Assembly (NCBI GenBank): GCA_015520485.1
Contig: WAPX01000021.1
Coordinates: 1 to 41,004, forward strand
DNA: 41,004 nt
Origin: Archaeoglobaceae archaeon
Lineage (GTDB): Archaea; Halobacteriota; Archaeoglobi; Archaeoglobales; Archaeoglobaceae
Direction: 5' to 3'
In this document: piece after piece, positions 24,835 through 31,075 of the stretch
How the letters are laid out: each line of letters opens with the position of its first letter
How positions within the stretch are numbered: the stretch's first letter is position 1
Notes under the pieces: generated by a model
What the model was told of the DNA's origin: nothing
Seen by the model: the letters and a program-made list of their open reading frames with translations, nothing else
The model's database searches: none
Program-made: the position numbers and the translations under genes

Positions 24835-25101
24835 CTAAGTATCTACAATCTCAAAAATTATATCATCCTCACTTCCAACAACCGTCCCGTCTTTGCTTGA
24901 TACTCCGCTAATTACAATTGATTTCTTGGCAATTAGTTCAGCAGATATCAAATCCTTGAGATAAGACCAAAAAGTCTTCCTGCTAGTTCCATATTTTGAA
25001 ACGAAATGTCTAAATAATTCTCCAAATGTCATTTTTCCATCATTTTTCTTGAGCAACTCTAAGATCTCGTCGAGTTTTTGTTTTCTACTTGCTATATACA
25101 T
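24835..25101 (-). CDS. Small winged-helix-like protein
   Basis: The 88-residue protein has a helix-turn-helix-like core (KQKLDEILELLKKNDGKMTFGELFRHFVSKYGTSRKTFWSYLKDLISAELI) followed by a short hydrophobic tail. That is the layout of a small archaeal winged-helix DNA-binding protein, but I do not recognise the family. The surrounding sequence (24685-25190) is much more A/T-rich than the neighbours, and a decayed transposase begins 90 bases away, so transfer with a mobile element is possible. No ribosome binding site is visible. Confidence 0.55.
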   Translation of the reverse strand: MYIASRKQKLDEILELLKKNDGKMTFGELFRHFVSKYGTSRKTFWSYLKDLISAELIAKKSIVISGVSSKDGTVVGSEDDIIFEIVDT

Positions 25102-25193
25102 ATTCGCTGATGGAGCTGTTTTTATTAATATCGTTTTTAAACAAGTAGCATATAAATATATTATGTATATAGATTAAAAATCTACTAAACATT

Positions 25194-25611
25194 ATGGATT
25201 ACATCAAATCTACAAACTTTGGAGAAGCAAAAAAGAGGTAGAATTAAAGACGCTAACAGCTCTATTATACTTCTTCGGTCTTTCTTTCTATCCTTTTTCG
25301 AAGAAATAAAACTATGTTTTGGTGGGATCTACCACAGACTTAAGAAAATTCTTAAAACAACCAAGAAAGAAAAAAGGAAGGTTGATAGTAATAGATGAAA
25401 CAAAGATAAAACTGGAAAAGAAGCACATCTTTAGGAAGATGTTTTTCTCATACCCATGTTCTCTTAAGAGAAGTATTGAAGTACTGCGAAAATAAACCAG
25501 AAATAGTATGGGCTTTAAAAAAGCTGGTTATAGATTTTTATGGCTTTCTATAACTACTGGGGTGTTTATCTTGACAGTCCCACTTCTCCGCTGTTTCGAA
25601 GGAGTTGGTAG
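25194..25611 (+). pseudogene. Decayed IS6-like DDE transposase (copy 2)
   Basis: ATGGATTACATC at 25194 starts MDYIKSTNFGEAKK. After a one-base shift the frame continues EVELKTLTALLYFFGLSF. Then come YHRLKKILKTTKKEKRK and, shifted again, LIVIDETKIKLEKKHIF with the first catalytic Asp. FLREVLKYCENKPEIV is joined by a deletion to WALKKL. The copy ends with FYNYWGVYLDSPTSPLFRRSW and a stop at 25609-25611. It shares ENKPE, FLREVLK and FYGF blocks with the copy at 12.2-12.6 kb, in opposite orientation. It has several frameshifts and lacks the VDRG and RNAVE parts. Confidence 0.75.
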
Positions 25612-25785
25612 TGATTAATGACCCTCTTTACATTTACCTTCTCGAAATCCTTCAAACGCTGTCTGTTGGCTTTACGTAATAGTTGAAGCACAGACGAAAC
25701 TTCTGGTAAAATGCTGTAGAGGTCAAAGAGATGACGTTAAAGGTAGTTCCAGCAATTATACAATGCAATTTCAACCAGACCAAAC

Positions 25786-25813
25786 AGTAAACCTTTTGAA
25801 ATTAAGGTTTACT
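25786..25813. promoter_or_regulatory. BirA-like biotin operator before bioY
   Basis: AGTAAACCTT at 25786-25795 and AAGGTTTACT at 25804-25813 are perfect 10-base inverted arms separated by eight bases. GTAAACC and GGTTTAC are the known half-sites of the biotin repressor BirA, which in bacteria and some archaea controls biotin genes; here the gap between CC and GG is 12 bases. The repeat is 7 bases before the bioY ATG, with a TATA-like TTATAC near 25756, so a bound protein would cover the transcription start. Confidence 0.7.
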
Positions 25814-25820
25814 TACGTGC

Positions 25821-26459
25821 ATGGTTACGAACAGAACACACTCAAATACGCTACGGATTAGCCTTGCCGTACTCCTCGCAGCGGTTACAGCTGTTAGCGC
25901 TCAGCTGAAGTTTAATCTGGGTCCGGTACCCTACACGATGCAGAATTTTGGAATCGTACTTTCCGGACTCGTGCTGGGCAGGTACGGGGCGTTAGCCCAG
26001 CTGATATACCTCGGCATGATCGCCGCAGGCTTGCCCGTTGCAAGCGGATTTAAAGGTGGACTGGGCGTTCTGTTTGGATTTACAGCGGGTTATCTCTGGG
26101 CTTTTCCAGTAGCAGCCTTTCTCGTTGGTATTGCGAGGGAAAAAATATGGAGGCAGAGAAATCGCAGGGAGCTGTTTTTGCTGTGGCTTTCGAGCTGTTT
26201 CGCCGTTCTACCGGTTTACCTGCTGGGATTCTACGTATTCTACAAATTCGCCACGGGTGGTAAGCTTTCCCCTCTGCTCCTGAAGTACTGCAGGGCTGTG
26301 GAGAGCAAACTGGGATTAAAGCTTTCGACTTTTTCGATGATATTTCTGGCTTCAGTCGCAATCTTCATACCTCAGGACTACTTCATGGATCACGTTTTCG
26401 CAGTTCTGGCGTTTGCCTACGTTGACAGGTTGATGAGGGAAAGGGGAATAGAGCTTTGA
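25821..26459 (+). CDS. bioY: BioY-type biotin transporter substrate-binding component
   Basis: The 212-residue membrane protein matches BioY, the biotin-binding S component of an energy-coupling factor transporter. It has LLAAVTAVSAQLKFNLGPVPYTMQNFGIVLSGLVLGR near the N terminus, then a GGLGVLFGFTAGYLWAFPVAAFLVG helix pair and a C-terminal FIPQDYFMDHVFAVLAF helix. The hydrophobic segments suggest six membrane helices. It is somewhat longer than usual because of a charged loop (REKIWRQRNRRE). It is the first gene of a three-gene operon with the ATPase and EcfT, and no ribosome binding site is visible, which suggests a leaderless message. Confidence 0.93.
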   Translation: MVTNRTHSNTLRISLAVLLAAVTAVSAQLKFNLGPVPYTMQNFGIVLSGLVLGRYGALAQLIYLGMIAAGLPVASGFKGGLGVLFGFTAGYLWAFPVAAFLVGIAREKIWRQRNRRELFLLWLSSCFAVLPVYLLGFYVFYKFATGGKLSPLLLKYCRAVESKLGLKLSTFSMIFLASVAIFIPQDYFMDHVFAVLAFAYVDRLMRERGIEL

Positions 26460-26472
26460 GGTTCAAAAACAC

Positions 26473-27711
26473 ATGAGGGGAGCGGAAAAGGTAATAGAGG
26501 TAGATGCAAGTTACACGTATCCCACGGGAAAAAGAGTTGGCCTGTTTTTCGAAGCACTCGAAGGAGAGAAGGTCTTCGTTACGGGGAAGACTGGATGCGG
26601 CAAATCAACGCTGATGAGAGTTTTAAACGGGTTAATTCCAGAGCTTTACGGGGGAAAACTTGAAGGTAAGGTCAGAGTTTACGGTAAAAAAGGTAATAAC
26701 AGGGACGTCTTTCTGGTTACCCAGTACCCCGAAGAGCAGGTAATTTGCGGAAGTGCTGTGGAAGAGGTGGCGTTTCCGCTGATCCAGAGAGGCTGGAACT
26801 ACAGAGACGCTGTAGAGGTGGCTGAAAAAACTCTCGAAGAGTTTGGAATACTCCATTTAGCGGGTAGAGACCCTCACAAACTTTCTGATGGAGAAAAGCA
26901 GGCGGTAATAGTTTGCAGTGCTGTTGCAAGTGGGAGTGCGTGTCTGGCGTTTGATGAGCCCTTTGCACATCTCCACCCGAAGCTGGCAGAAAAGATCGTG
27001 AAGATGATTTTAAAGAGTGACAGAACGGTTATTCTCTCCGAACACCGAACAGAGCTGTCTGATGGCTTCAGAGTGTTCAGCATGAATTCTGGCCACGAAG
27101 CAGATGCTCTCGACAGAATCAGGAGTTTTGATTTGAAATGCGGTGAGTGTCGAGTTGACACCTCAGATTCCGGAAAAACTCTGATAGCTGCCAGAGACGC
27201 AAGGGTTTACAGGGAGAAAAGAGTCGTAATCGATGGTCTGAATTTAAAAGTAAAGGAGGGCGAATCCGTTGCAATCACCGGGGTTAACGGTGCTGGCAAA
27301 ACCACCCTGCTTAGAGCCCTAGCGGGATTTGAAAAGAGCGAAGGAATAGAAGTAAGGGGAAAGGTTGGAATGGCCTTTCAGTATCCCGGATACAGTTTGA
27401 ACTCCAGCACAACCAGAGAAGAGGTATCAAAAGAGCTTTTGTCGGAGTTTTGCCTAGAGGATCTGGCGGAGAGGCACCCCCACTCTTTAAGTGGTGGGGA
27501 AAAGAGGATTCTTTCAGCCCTGAAGGCGTTAGGAGCAAAAATCGTGCTGCTGGATGAGCCTACGGCGGGGCTTGACAGAGAACTGAGAAGGGCGTTCATA
27601 TCTAAGCTTGTGAGCGTTGTTAAGGCCAAAAAGAAAGCAGCAGTTATAGCGACTCACGATCGTGAAGTTGCTGAAATCTGCGGCCGGGAAGTGGAGATCG
27701 AACATGTCTGA
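26473..27711 (+). CDS. ECF transporter ATPase, two fused ABC domains
   Basis: The 412-residue protein is a tandem fusion of two ABC ATPase domains, which in other species are separate EcfA1/EcfA2 or BioM copies. Domain 1 has Walker A GKTGCGKST, signature KLSDGEKQ and Walker B LAFDEP. Domain 2 has GVNGAGKTT, signature SLSGGEK and LLDEPTAGLD. It powers uptake with the BioY and EcfT proteins encoded on either side. The first signature is LSDGE rather than LSGGE, so one site may be weaker. It begins 13 bases after bioY and overlaps ecfT by 8 bases. Confidence 0.9.
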   Translation: MRGAEKVIEVDASYTYPTGKRVGLFFEALEGEKVFVTGKTGCGKSTLMRVLNGLIPELYGGKLEGKVRVYGKKGNNRDVFLVTQYPEEQVICGSAVEEVAFPLIQRGWNYRDAVEVAEKTLEEFGILHLAGRDPHKLSDGEKQAVIVCSAVASGSACLAFDEPFAHLHPKLAEKIVKMILKSDRTVILSEHRTELSDGFRVFSMNSGHEADALDRIRSFDLKCGECRVDTSDSGKTLIAARDARVYREKRVVIDGLNLKVKEGESVAITGVNGAGKTTLLRALAGFEKSEGIEVRGKVGMAFQYPGYSLNSSTTREEVSKELLSEFCLEDLAERHPHSLSGGEKRILSALKALGAKIVLLDEPTAGLDRELRRAFISKLVSVVKAKKKAAVIATHDREVAEICGREVEIEHV

Positions 27712-28324
27712 TGTAGAAGGGAGAACAGCCCTGCTCTCCGCCTTGCTACTTACCGCATCTGTTTACGTTTCTGGATTTTCAGTTTCGGTATCCATAGCTA
27801 CGTTTCTGATAAGTCTGATTTTCTGTCCGGAAATCGTCAGGTCTCTTTTAACCCTGCTCCCAATGCTCGCTTTTTTCACGTTTTCATCTTGCATTCTATC
27901 CGGTTTGAAACAGGCCGTAAACATGGGCTTTGCCATGCTTGCAGTTTTAACTTCGGGTCTGATAGTCGCCAGCGTCCCGGTAAATGAATTTTCTCTCTCC
28001 CTCTGCTACTTCGGTTTTCCAGAGCACTGGGCTTTTCAGATAGGGCTCGCAATCAGGATGCTCGGCGTGCTGAAGGAGGACATGAAGAGGTGTTTGGAAG
28101 CTTCAAGGCTCGAGAGCAGGGGTTTTTTTGCTTACCTGAAGGCTTTGAAGGCTTTTTCTGCCGTGATGGTATTGAGGAGTGTGGCTCTTGCCGAATCTCT
28201 GTACTGCAAGGGTTACACCGGGAAAATTGCTGGAGAGCTTAGAAAGCCGGGTTTAAAGGATTTTCTTTTACTGTTGATTTCTTCGATTGTTTTTGTTTGT
28301 TCGTTCTTTCATTTTTTCTGTTAA
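27704..28324 (+). CDS. EcfT/BioN-type transmembrane component
   Basis: The 206-residue membrane protein is the coupling (T) subunit of the biotin ECF transporter. It has several hydrophobic helices and the cytoplasmic motif EASRLESRGFFAY (about 129-141), which is the Ala-Arg-type coupling helix that contacts the ATPases. I chose ATG at 27704 because the frame upstream of it belongs to the ATPase gene, which ends at 27711. It is the last gene of the operon, and a T-rich stretch follows the stop. Confidence 0.88.
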   Translation: MSDVEGRTALLSALLLTASVYVSGFSVSVSIATFLISLIFCPEIVRSLLTLLPMLAFFTFSSCILSGLKQAVNMGFAMLAVLTSGLIVASVPVNEFSLSLCYFGFPEHWAFQIGLAIRMLGVLKEDMKRCLEASRLESRGFFAYLKALKAFSAVMVLRSVALAESLYCKGYTGKIAGELRKPGLKDFLLLLISSIVFVCSFFHFFC

Positions 28325-28341
28325 ACCATTCTGAATATAAC

Positions 28342-28351
28342 GTGTACACGC
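28342..28351. repeat. GTGTACACGC repeat, left copy
   Basis: The ten bases GTGTACACGC, with the palindromic core GTGTACAC, occur here and again at 29409-29418. The two copies flank the segment of broken genes beside tRNA-Phe. They may be a target duplication, a recombination scar or operators; chance is not excluded. Confidence 0.35.
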
Positions 28352-28376
28352 GGGTTCTGGTAACTGGGCAGGGTAA

Positions 28377-28547
28377 AATATCTGGTCGATACACCATTCC
28401 ATTAATCTGCTGTCGGCACTTGTAGCCCTCAGCGAGATTTTCGTTGCAGCTGACGATTACCTGATTGAAAGAGCAAGAGATGAGGACAGCTACGATGTTG
28501 AGGAAAGAGAGGGTTATAAAAAACTTGAAGAGATTTTGGGGCTGTAA
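28377..28547 (+). pseudogene. Small C-terminal gene remnant
   Basis: The frame is open for 56 codons before TAA at 28545-28547 but has no ATG, GTG or TTG near its start. It reads LSALVALSEIFVAADDYLI then ERARDEDSYDVEEREGYKKL and EEILGL. The sequence is protein-like and charged, so it appears to be the tail of a gene that lost its beginning. I do not recognise the family. An antitoxin-like small protein is possible but not shown. Confidence 0.35.
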
Positions 28548-28581
28548 ACTGCTAAAATTTAAAACTAAAATTCAAGGTTAA

Positions 28582-28655
28582 TCACTCTTGATGTTCGTCT
28601 TTCATCCGTTCTGACTCTTCTATTGCAACTTTCAGGTAATCCAAGGTATTTCCTG
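28582..28655 (-). pseudogene. C-terminal fragment of an unknown gene
   Basis: On the minus strand the sequence reads AGNTLDYLKVAIEESERMKD followed by EHQE and a stop at 28582-28584. It looks like a natural helical protein end. Upstream, the frame runs into the antisense of the transposase remnant, so the true gene is cut at about 28655. Function unknown. Confidence 0.3.
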
Positions 28656-28881
28656 CCGACTTGAAGGGATAACAATTCCATTGCACAACAACTGGATGGA
28701 GAGGCTTATGGGAGAGATGGCGAAGAGGATGAAGAACAAGTGGATGTCCCGGAGTGCCAGAGGGGCAAAGAACCTTCTCAACTTGTTGCTGAAAAGGTAT
28801 GCTGAAAGGGATAGGTATGAGTCGTTTATTGCAAAGCTGGTTGGGAAAGGTTATATTGTGGAGGTGAAATTCCAAATATGA
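28656..28881 (+). pseudogene. C-terminal transposase remnant (second family)
   Basis: The frame reads RLEGITIPLHNNWMERLMGE then MAKRMKNKWMSRSARGAKNLL and a helical end. NN-x-x-ER-x-x-GE followed by a WxxxxxRGxxNLL stretch is the last part of a DDE transposase, around its catalytic Glu. Everything before this is missing. TTG at 28681 is not a real start. It is not the same family as the IS6-like remnants; I cannot name it. Confidence 0.6.
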
Positions 28882-29110
28882 TGAAACAGGGCCAAAAATT
28901 TAAAAAAATCAGATAAGAGCTGTATTCAGATTCAGGAATACTAGGGCTATAAGATAACTCTGCAAGGCTTTCAAAACCATAGCGATGTTTCCAATCGTTG
29001 AATATATCTCTTGCTACTTCTCTCACAACCCCACACTTAATTTTCTCAGCAATAGCATTGACGAGTGCTGTCTTGCCCGAACCAGAGCTACCAGCAAAAC
29101 CGATAAGCAT
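28826..29110 (-). pseudogene. Truncated P-loop ATPase (NadR/Ttd14-like)
   Basis: The start is intact: AGGTGA, then ATG at 29110 and MLIGFAGSSGSGKTALVNAI with a Walker A motif, then CGVVREVARDIFNDWKHRYG and FESLAEL. This is the opening of the archaeal AAA-type NTPases often called NadR/Ttd14-like. After roughly 50 residues the homology stops and the frame runs into antisense of the transposase remnant. The gene has therefore lost most of its length. Its start overlaps the stop of the upstream fragment as TAATG, so both were once an operon. Confidence 0.6.
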
Positions 29111-29339
29111 TATTTCACCTCGATGCGTGGAGCTACGAGGTAATCGTTGTGGAGAGCTCTGACTCGATTGAGGTCTTGCCGTACTGAGCATTGCCGTTCA
29201 CACTCTCCTTTTTGCCCTCTCTCTCCTTCAACACCTCAACAAAAAAGACCAGAGCGAGCACATTTGCAGGCTCTTTCTCCCTCGCAATCTCAGGAAGGCT
29301 ATTGAGCCATTCTCTGAGTTTTTCCTGATTTACCTGCAA
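29110..29339 (-). pseudogene. Frameshifted small gene upstream of the ATPase fragment
   Basis: The frame from TTG at 29339 reads MQVNQEKLREWLNSLPEIAR and later VLALVFFVEVLKEREGK, ending early at 29133. In the next frame the sequence continues with LHNDYLVAPRIEVK and a stop that overlaps the ATPase ATG. A single-base shift near 29155 would restore one protein of about 75 residues that is coupled to the ATPase. I do not recognise the family. Both genes seem to be decaying together. Confidence 0.45.
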
Positions 29340-29408
29340 ACCCCCTGTCTACTACAACCTTCCCAGCCAAACTCAACATGAATTAATTGGAAAGAGAAAG
29401 GCTTATAG

Positions 29409-29418
29409 GTGTACACGC
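29409..29418. repeat. GTGTACACGC repeat, right copy
   Basis: This is the second copy of the ten-base sequence at 28342-28351, in the same orientation, about 40 bases from the 3' end of tRNA-Phe. It marks the right edge of the segment with broken genes. Confidence 0.35.
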
Positions 29419-29459
29419 CACTCTGAAAGTCATGGTAGGGATTAGAACTCGAAAAAGGA

Positions 29460-29533
29460 TGCCCGGAGCCGGATTTGAACCGGCGACCATGCGGTCTTCA
29501 GCCGCACGCTCTCCCGAGCTGAGCTACCCGGGC
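29460..29533 (-). tRNA. tRNA-Phe (GAA)
   Basis: The reverse complement folds as a full 74-base cloverleaf. The acceptor stem is GCCCGGG paired with TCCGGGC (one G-U pair). The D arm is GCTC-AGCTCGGGA-GAGC, the anticodon stem TGCGG/CCGCA has loop CTGAAGA, and the T arm is GCCGG-TTCAAAT-CCGGC. The anticodon GAA reads phenylalanine codons and the discriminator base is A. CCA is not encoded. A TATA-like AAAGATATATTCA lies upstream, and TCCTTTTTC follows the gene and may end transcription. No intron is present. Confidence 0.95.
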
Positions 29534-29626
29534 TTTCAGTAAGGACTTCTCTCGCCTGAATATATCTTTTTTGGTTAAACCTTTCTCAGCGAAAAACTTC
29601 AAAATCGCAGAGCTCACACATGAGCC

Positions 29627-30097
29627 ATGAAGTTTGCAGTTGTGTCAGATACTCACGACAATCTGGAAGCGGTGAGGGAGCTCGTATCCCAGCTTGAAAA
29701 AGAAAAGCCAGACTTCGTCGTGCACGCAGGAGACGTAATAGCTCCCTTCACCCTGAAAGAGTTTATCCCACTTGAAACGAAGCTTTACATAGCCTTTGGT
29801 AACAACGACGGTGAAAGAAAACTTCTCTCAGAAATATCCTCTCAGAACGGCTGGATAACTGGAGACATCGTGGAATTCCCGAAAGGAGTCGTTTATCACG
29901 GAACAGATCCGGAAATTCTGAAGGTACTGAAAAGAACAGACTACGAATTTGTCGTGTTCGGACACACTCACGAACCCTCAATCGAGAGGAATGAGAACAG
30001 AGTCGTTCTGAATCCGGGAGAGATCTGTGGCTACTTAACCGGTAAAAAGAGCTACGCAATTTGTGAGGATGGGGAAGTGAGCATTGTCGAGCTGTAA
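29627..30097 (+). CDS. YfcE/MJ0936-type metallophosphoesterase
   Basis: The 156-residue protein is a small calcineurin-like phosphodiesterase. The metal-binding motifs are in order: SDTHDN (residues 7-12), HAGDVI, GNNDGE and FGHTHEP, then LNPGE. The length matches the archaeal MJ0936 group, which hydrolyses phosphodiesters with Mn or Ni in vitro; the natural substrate is unknown. The start is ATG at 29627, with no strong ribosome binding site. A short gene follows closely on the same strand. Confidence 0.93.
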   Translation: MKFAVVSDTHDNLEAVRELVSQLEKEKPDFVVHAGDVIAPFTLKEFIPLETKLYIAFGNNDGERKLLSEISSQNGWITGDIVEFPKGVVYHGTDPEILKVLKRTDYEFVVFGHTHEPSIERNENRVVLNPGEICGYLTGKKSYAICEDGEVSIVEL

Positions 30098-30116
30098 GGT
30101 GTGGGGAGGTGCATGT

Positions 30117-30353
30117 TTGTTCGACGAGAAGAGTAGAGCTATGCTCATGCTCGTAATGCTGAACGACATATTTGCCGATGCCGCTTCATCTGTAAGGAAT
30201 CTGGGAGACTTCATAACGTCTCATCCGGAGATGGCGGAAGAAATAGAAAAGTACAGGCTAAAGGAACTCCTTAAAAAAGCTGAGGAGTTCGAGGAAATGG
30301 TGATAGAAATCATGGACGAGCTGAAGAAGGTCGTTTATTCGAGCAACAGGTAG
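30117..30353 (+). CDS. Small helical protein, unknown function
   Basis: The 78-residue protein begins MFDEKSRAMLMLVMLNDIF and is helical to the end, with a charged C-terminal half (KELLKKAEEFEEMVIEIMDEL). I do not recognise the family. The TTG at 30117 is chosen because GGAGGT ends six bases before it (30105-30110); a GTG further left lies inside the phosphodiesterase gene and lacks such a site. Its 3' end overlaps the end of the convergent methyltransferase gene by 19 bases. Confidence 0.62.
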   Translation: MFDEKSRAMLMLVMLNDIFADAASSVRNLGDFITSHPEMAEEIEKYRLKELLKKAEEFEEMVIEIMDELKKVVYSSNR

Positions 30354-31012
30354 CTTTCGTTTCTGTCCAGCACTGCAACCTTTTTAACCCTTAACTCTTT
30401 AAAATCGTGCTTCTCCTGAAGCTCTCTGAGCAGTTTCTCTGCTTTTTCGCGATCGTCAACTCTCATGCCCTTTACCACGAAAAGAACTCTTCCCCCTTCT
30501 TTCAGCCTGCACAGCAACCTCGACATCGCTTTAAACGAGTCCTCAGGCTCGAGAGTTAAATCCACGAGCATCACGTCAAATTCCGGAAGCTTTTCCGGGT
30601 CAATCCTGAAGACGTCTTCGAATATTACCTCAGCATTGCTGAACCTTGAAACGATTCCGTTTATCTGCTCTCTGAAAGCCTCGCTTACCTCTATTCCAAC
30701 AACTCTTTCACACCTCTCAGCGCAGTACATCAGAAACCCGCCTGCGCTACTTCCCACATCGAGCACGACATCTTTCTCACTCAGCAACCCGAACATCCCG
30801 TCCAGTTCTTTGAGCTTCCAGTACCCCCTTGGCCTTTCCTCGCACAGAACGTCTATTCTCTCGTCTCCTCTAACGTCTTTTGACGGTTTCCTTACGGTTC
30901 GTCCGTCGACTTTTACGAAACCCCTTTTCACGGCCTCCTTTGCTTTCTGCCTCGTGGTGAAGTAGCCGGCCGAAACAAGGTACTGGTCAAGCCTCATCTC
31001 ATCTGAATTCAT
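30335..31012 (-). CDS. S4-domain FtsJ/TlyA-like methyltransferase
   Basis: The 225-residue protein has an N-terminal S4 RNA-binding domain (MRLDQYLVSAGYFTTRQKA, KRGFVKVDGRTV). A Rossmann methyltransferase domain follows, with the SAM motif VVLDVGSSAGGFLMYCAE (near 85-102), then VVGIEVSE and DVMLVDLTLEP. This is the arrangement of TlyA-like rRNA 2'-O-methyltransferases, though the archaeal target is not known. The start is ATG at 31012 or ATG at 30997. It is divergent from the helicase gene. Confidence 0.85.
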   Translation of the reverse strand: MNSDEMRLDQYLVSAGYFTTRQKAKEAVKRGFVKVDGRTVRKPSKDVRGDERIDVLCEERPRGYWKLKELDGMFGLLSEKDVVLDVGSSAGGFLMYCAERCERVVGIEVSEAFREQINGIVSRFSNAEVIFEDVFRIDPEKLPEFDVMLVDLTLEPEDSFKAMSRLLCRLKEGGRVLFVVKGMRVDDREKAEKLLRELQEKHDFKELRVKKVAVLDRNESYLLLE

Positions 31013-31075
31013 GCTCTCTGGGGAAAACAGTTTTGTTCCACGTCAGCTTTCTGTCTGAGCAGGCACGGTGAAAAA

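Noticed and set aside
29460-29533. Duplicate of the tRNA-Phe 3' end as an attachment site inside the window
   Set aside because: I found no second copy of the T-arm and acceptor sequence in the window, so an attL/attR pair cannot be claimed.
30084-30116. Upstream start for the small helical protein
   Set aside because: It lies inside the phosphodiesterase gene and ignores the clear GGAGGT site before TTG 30117.
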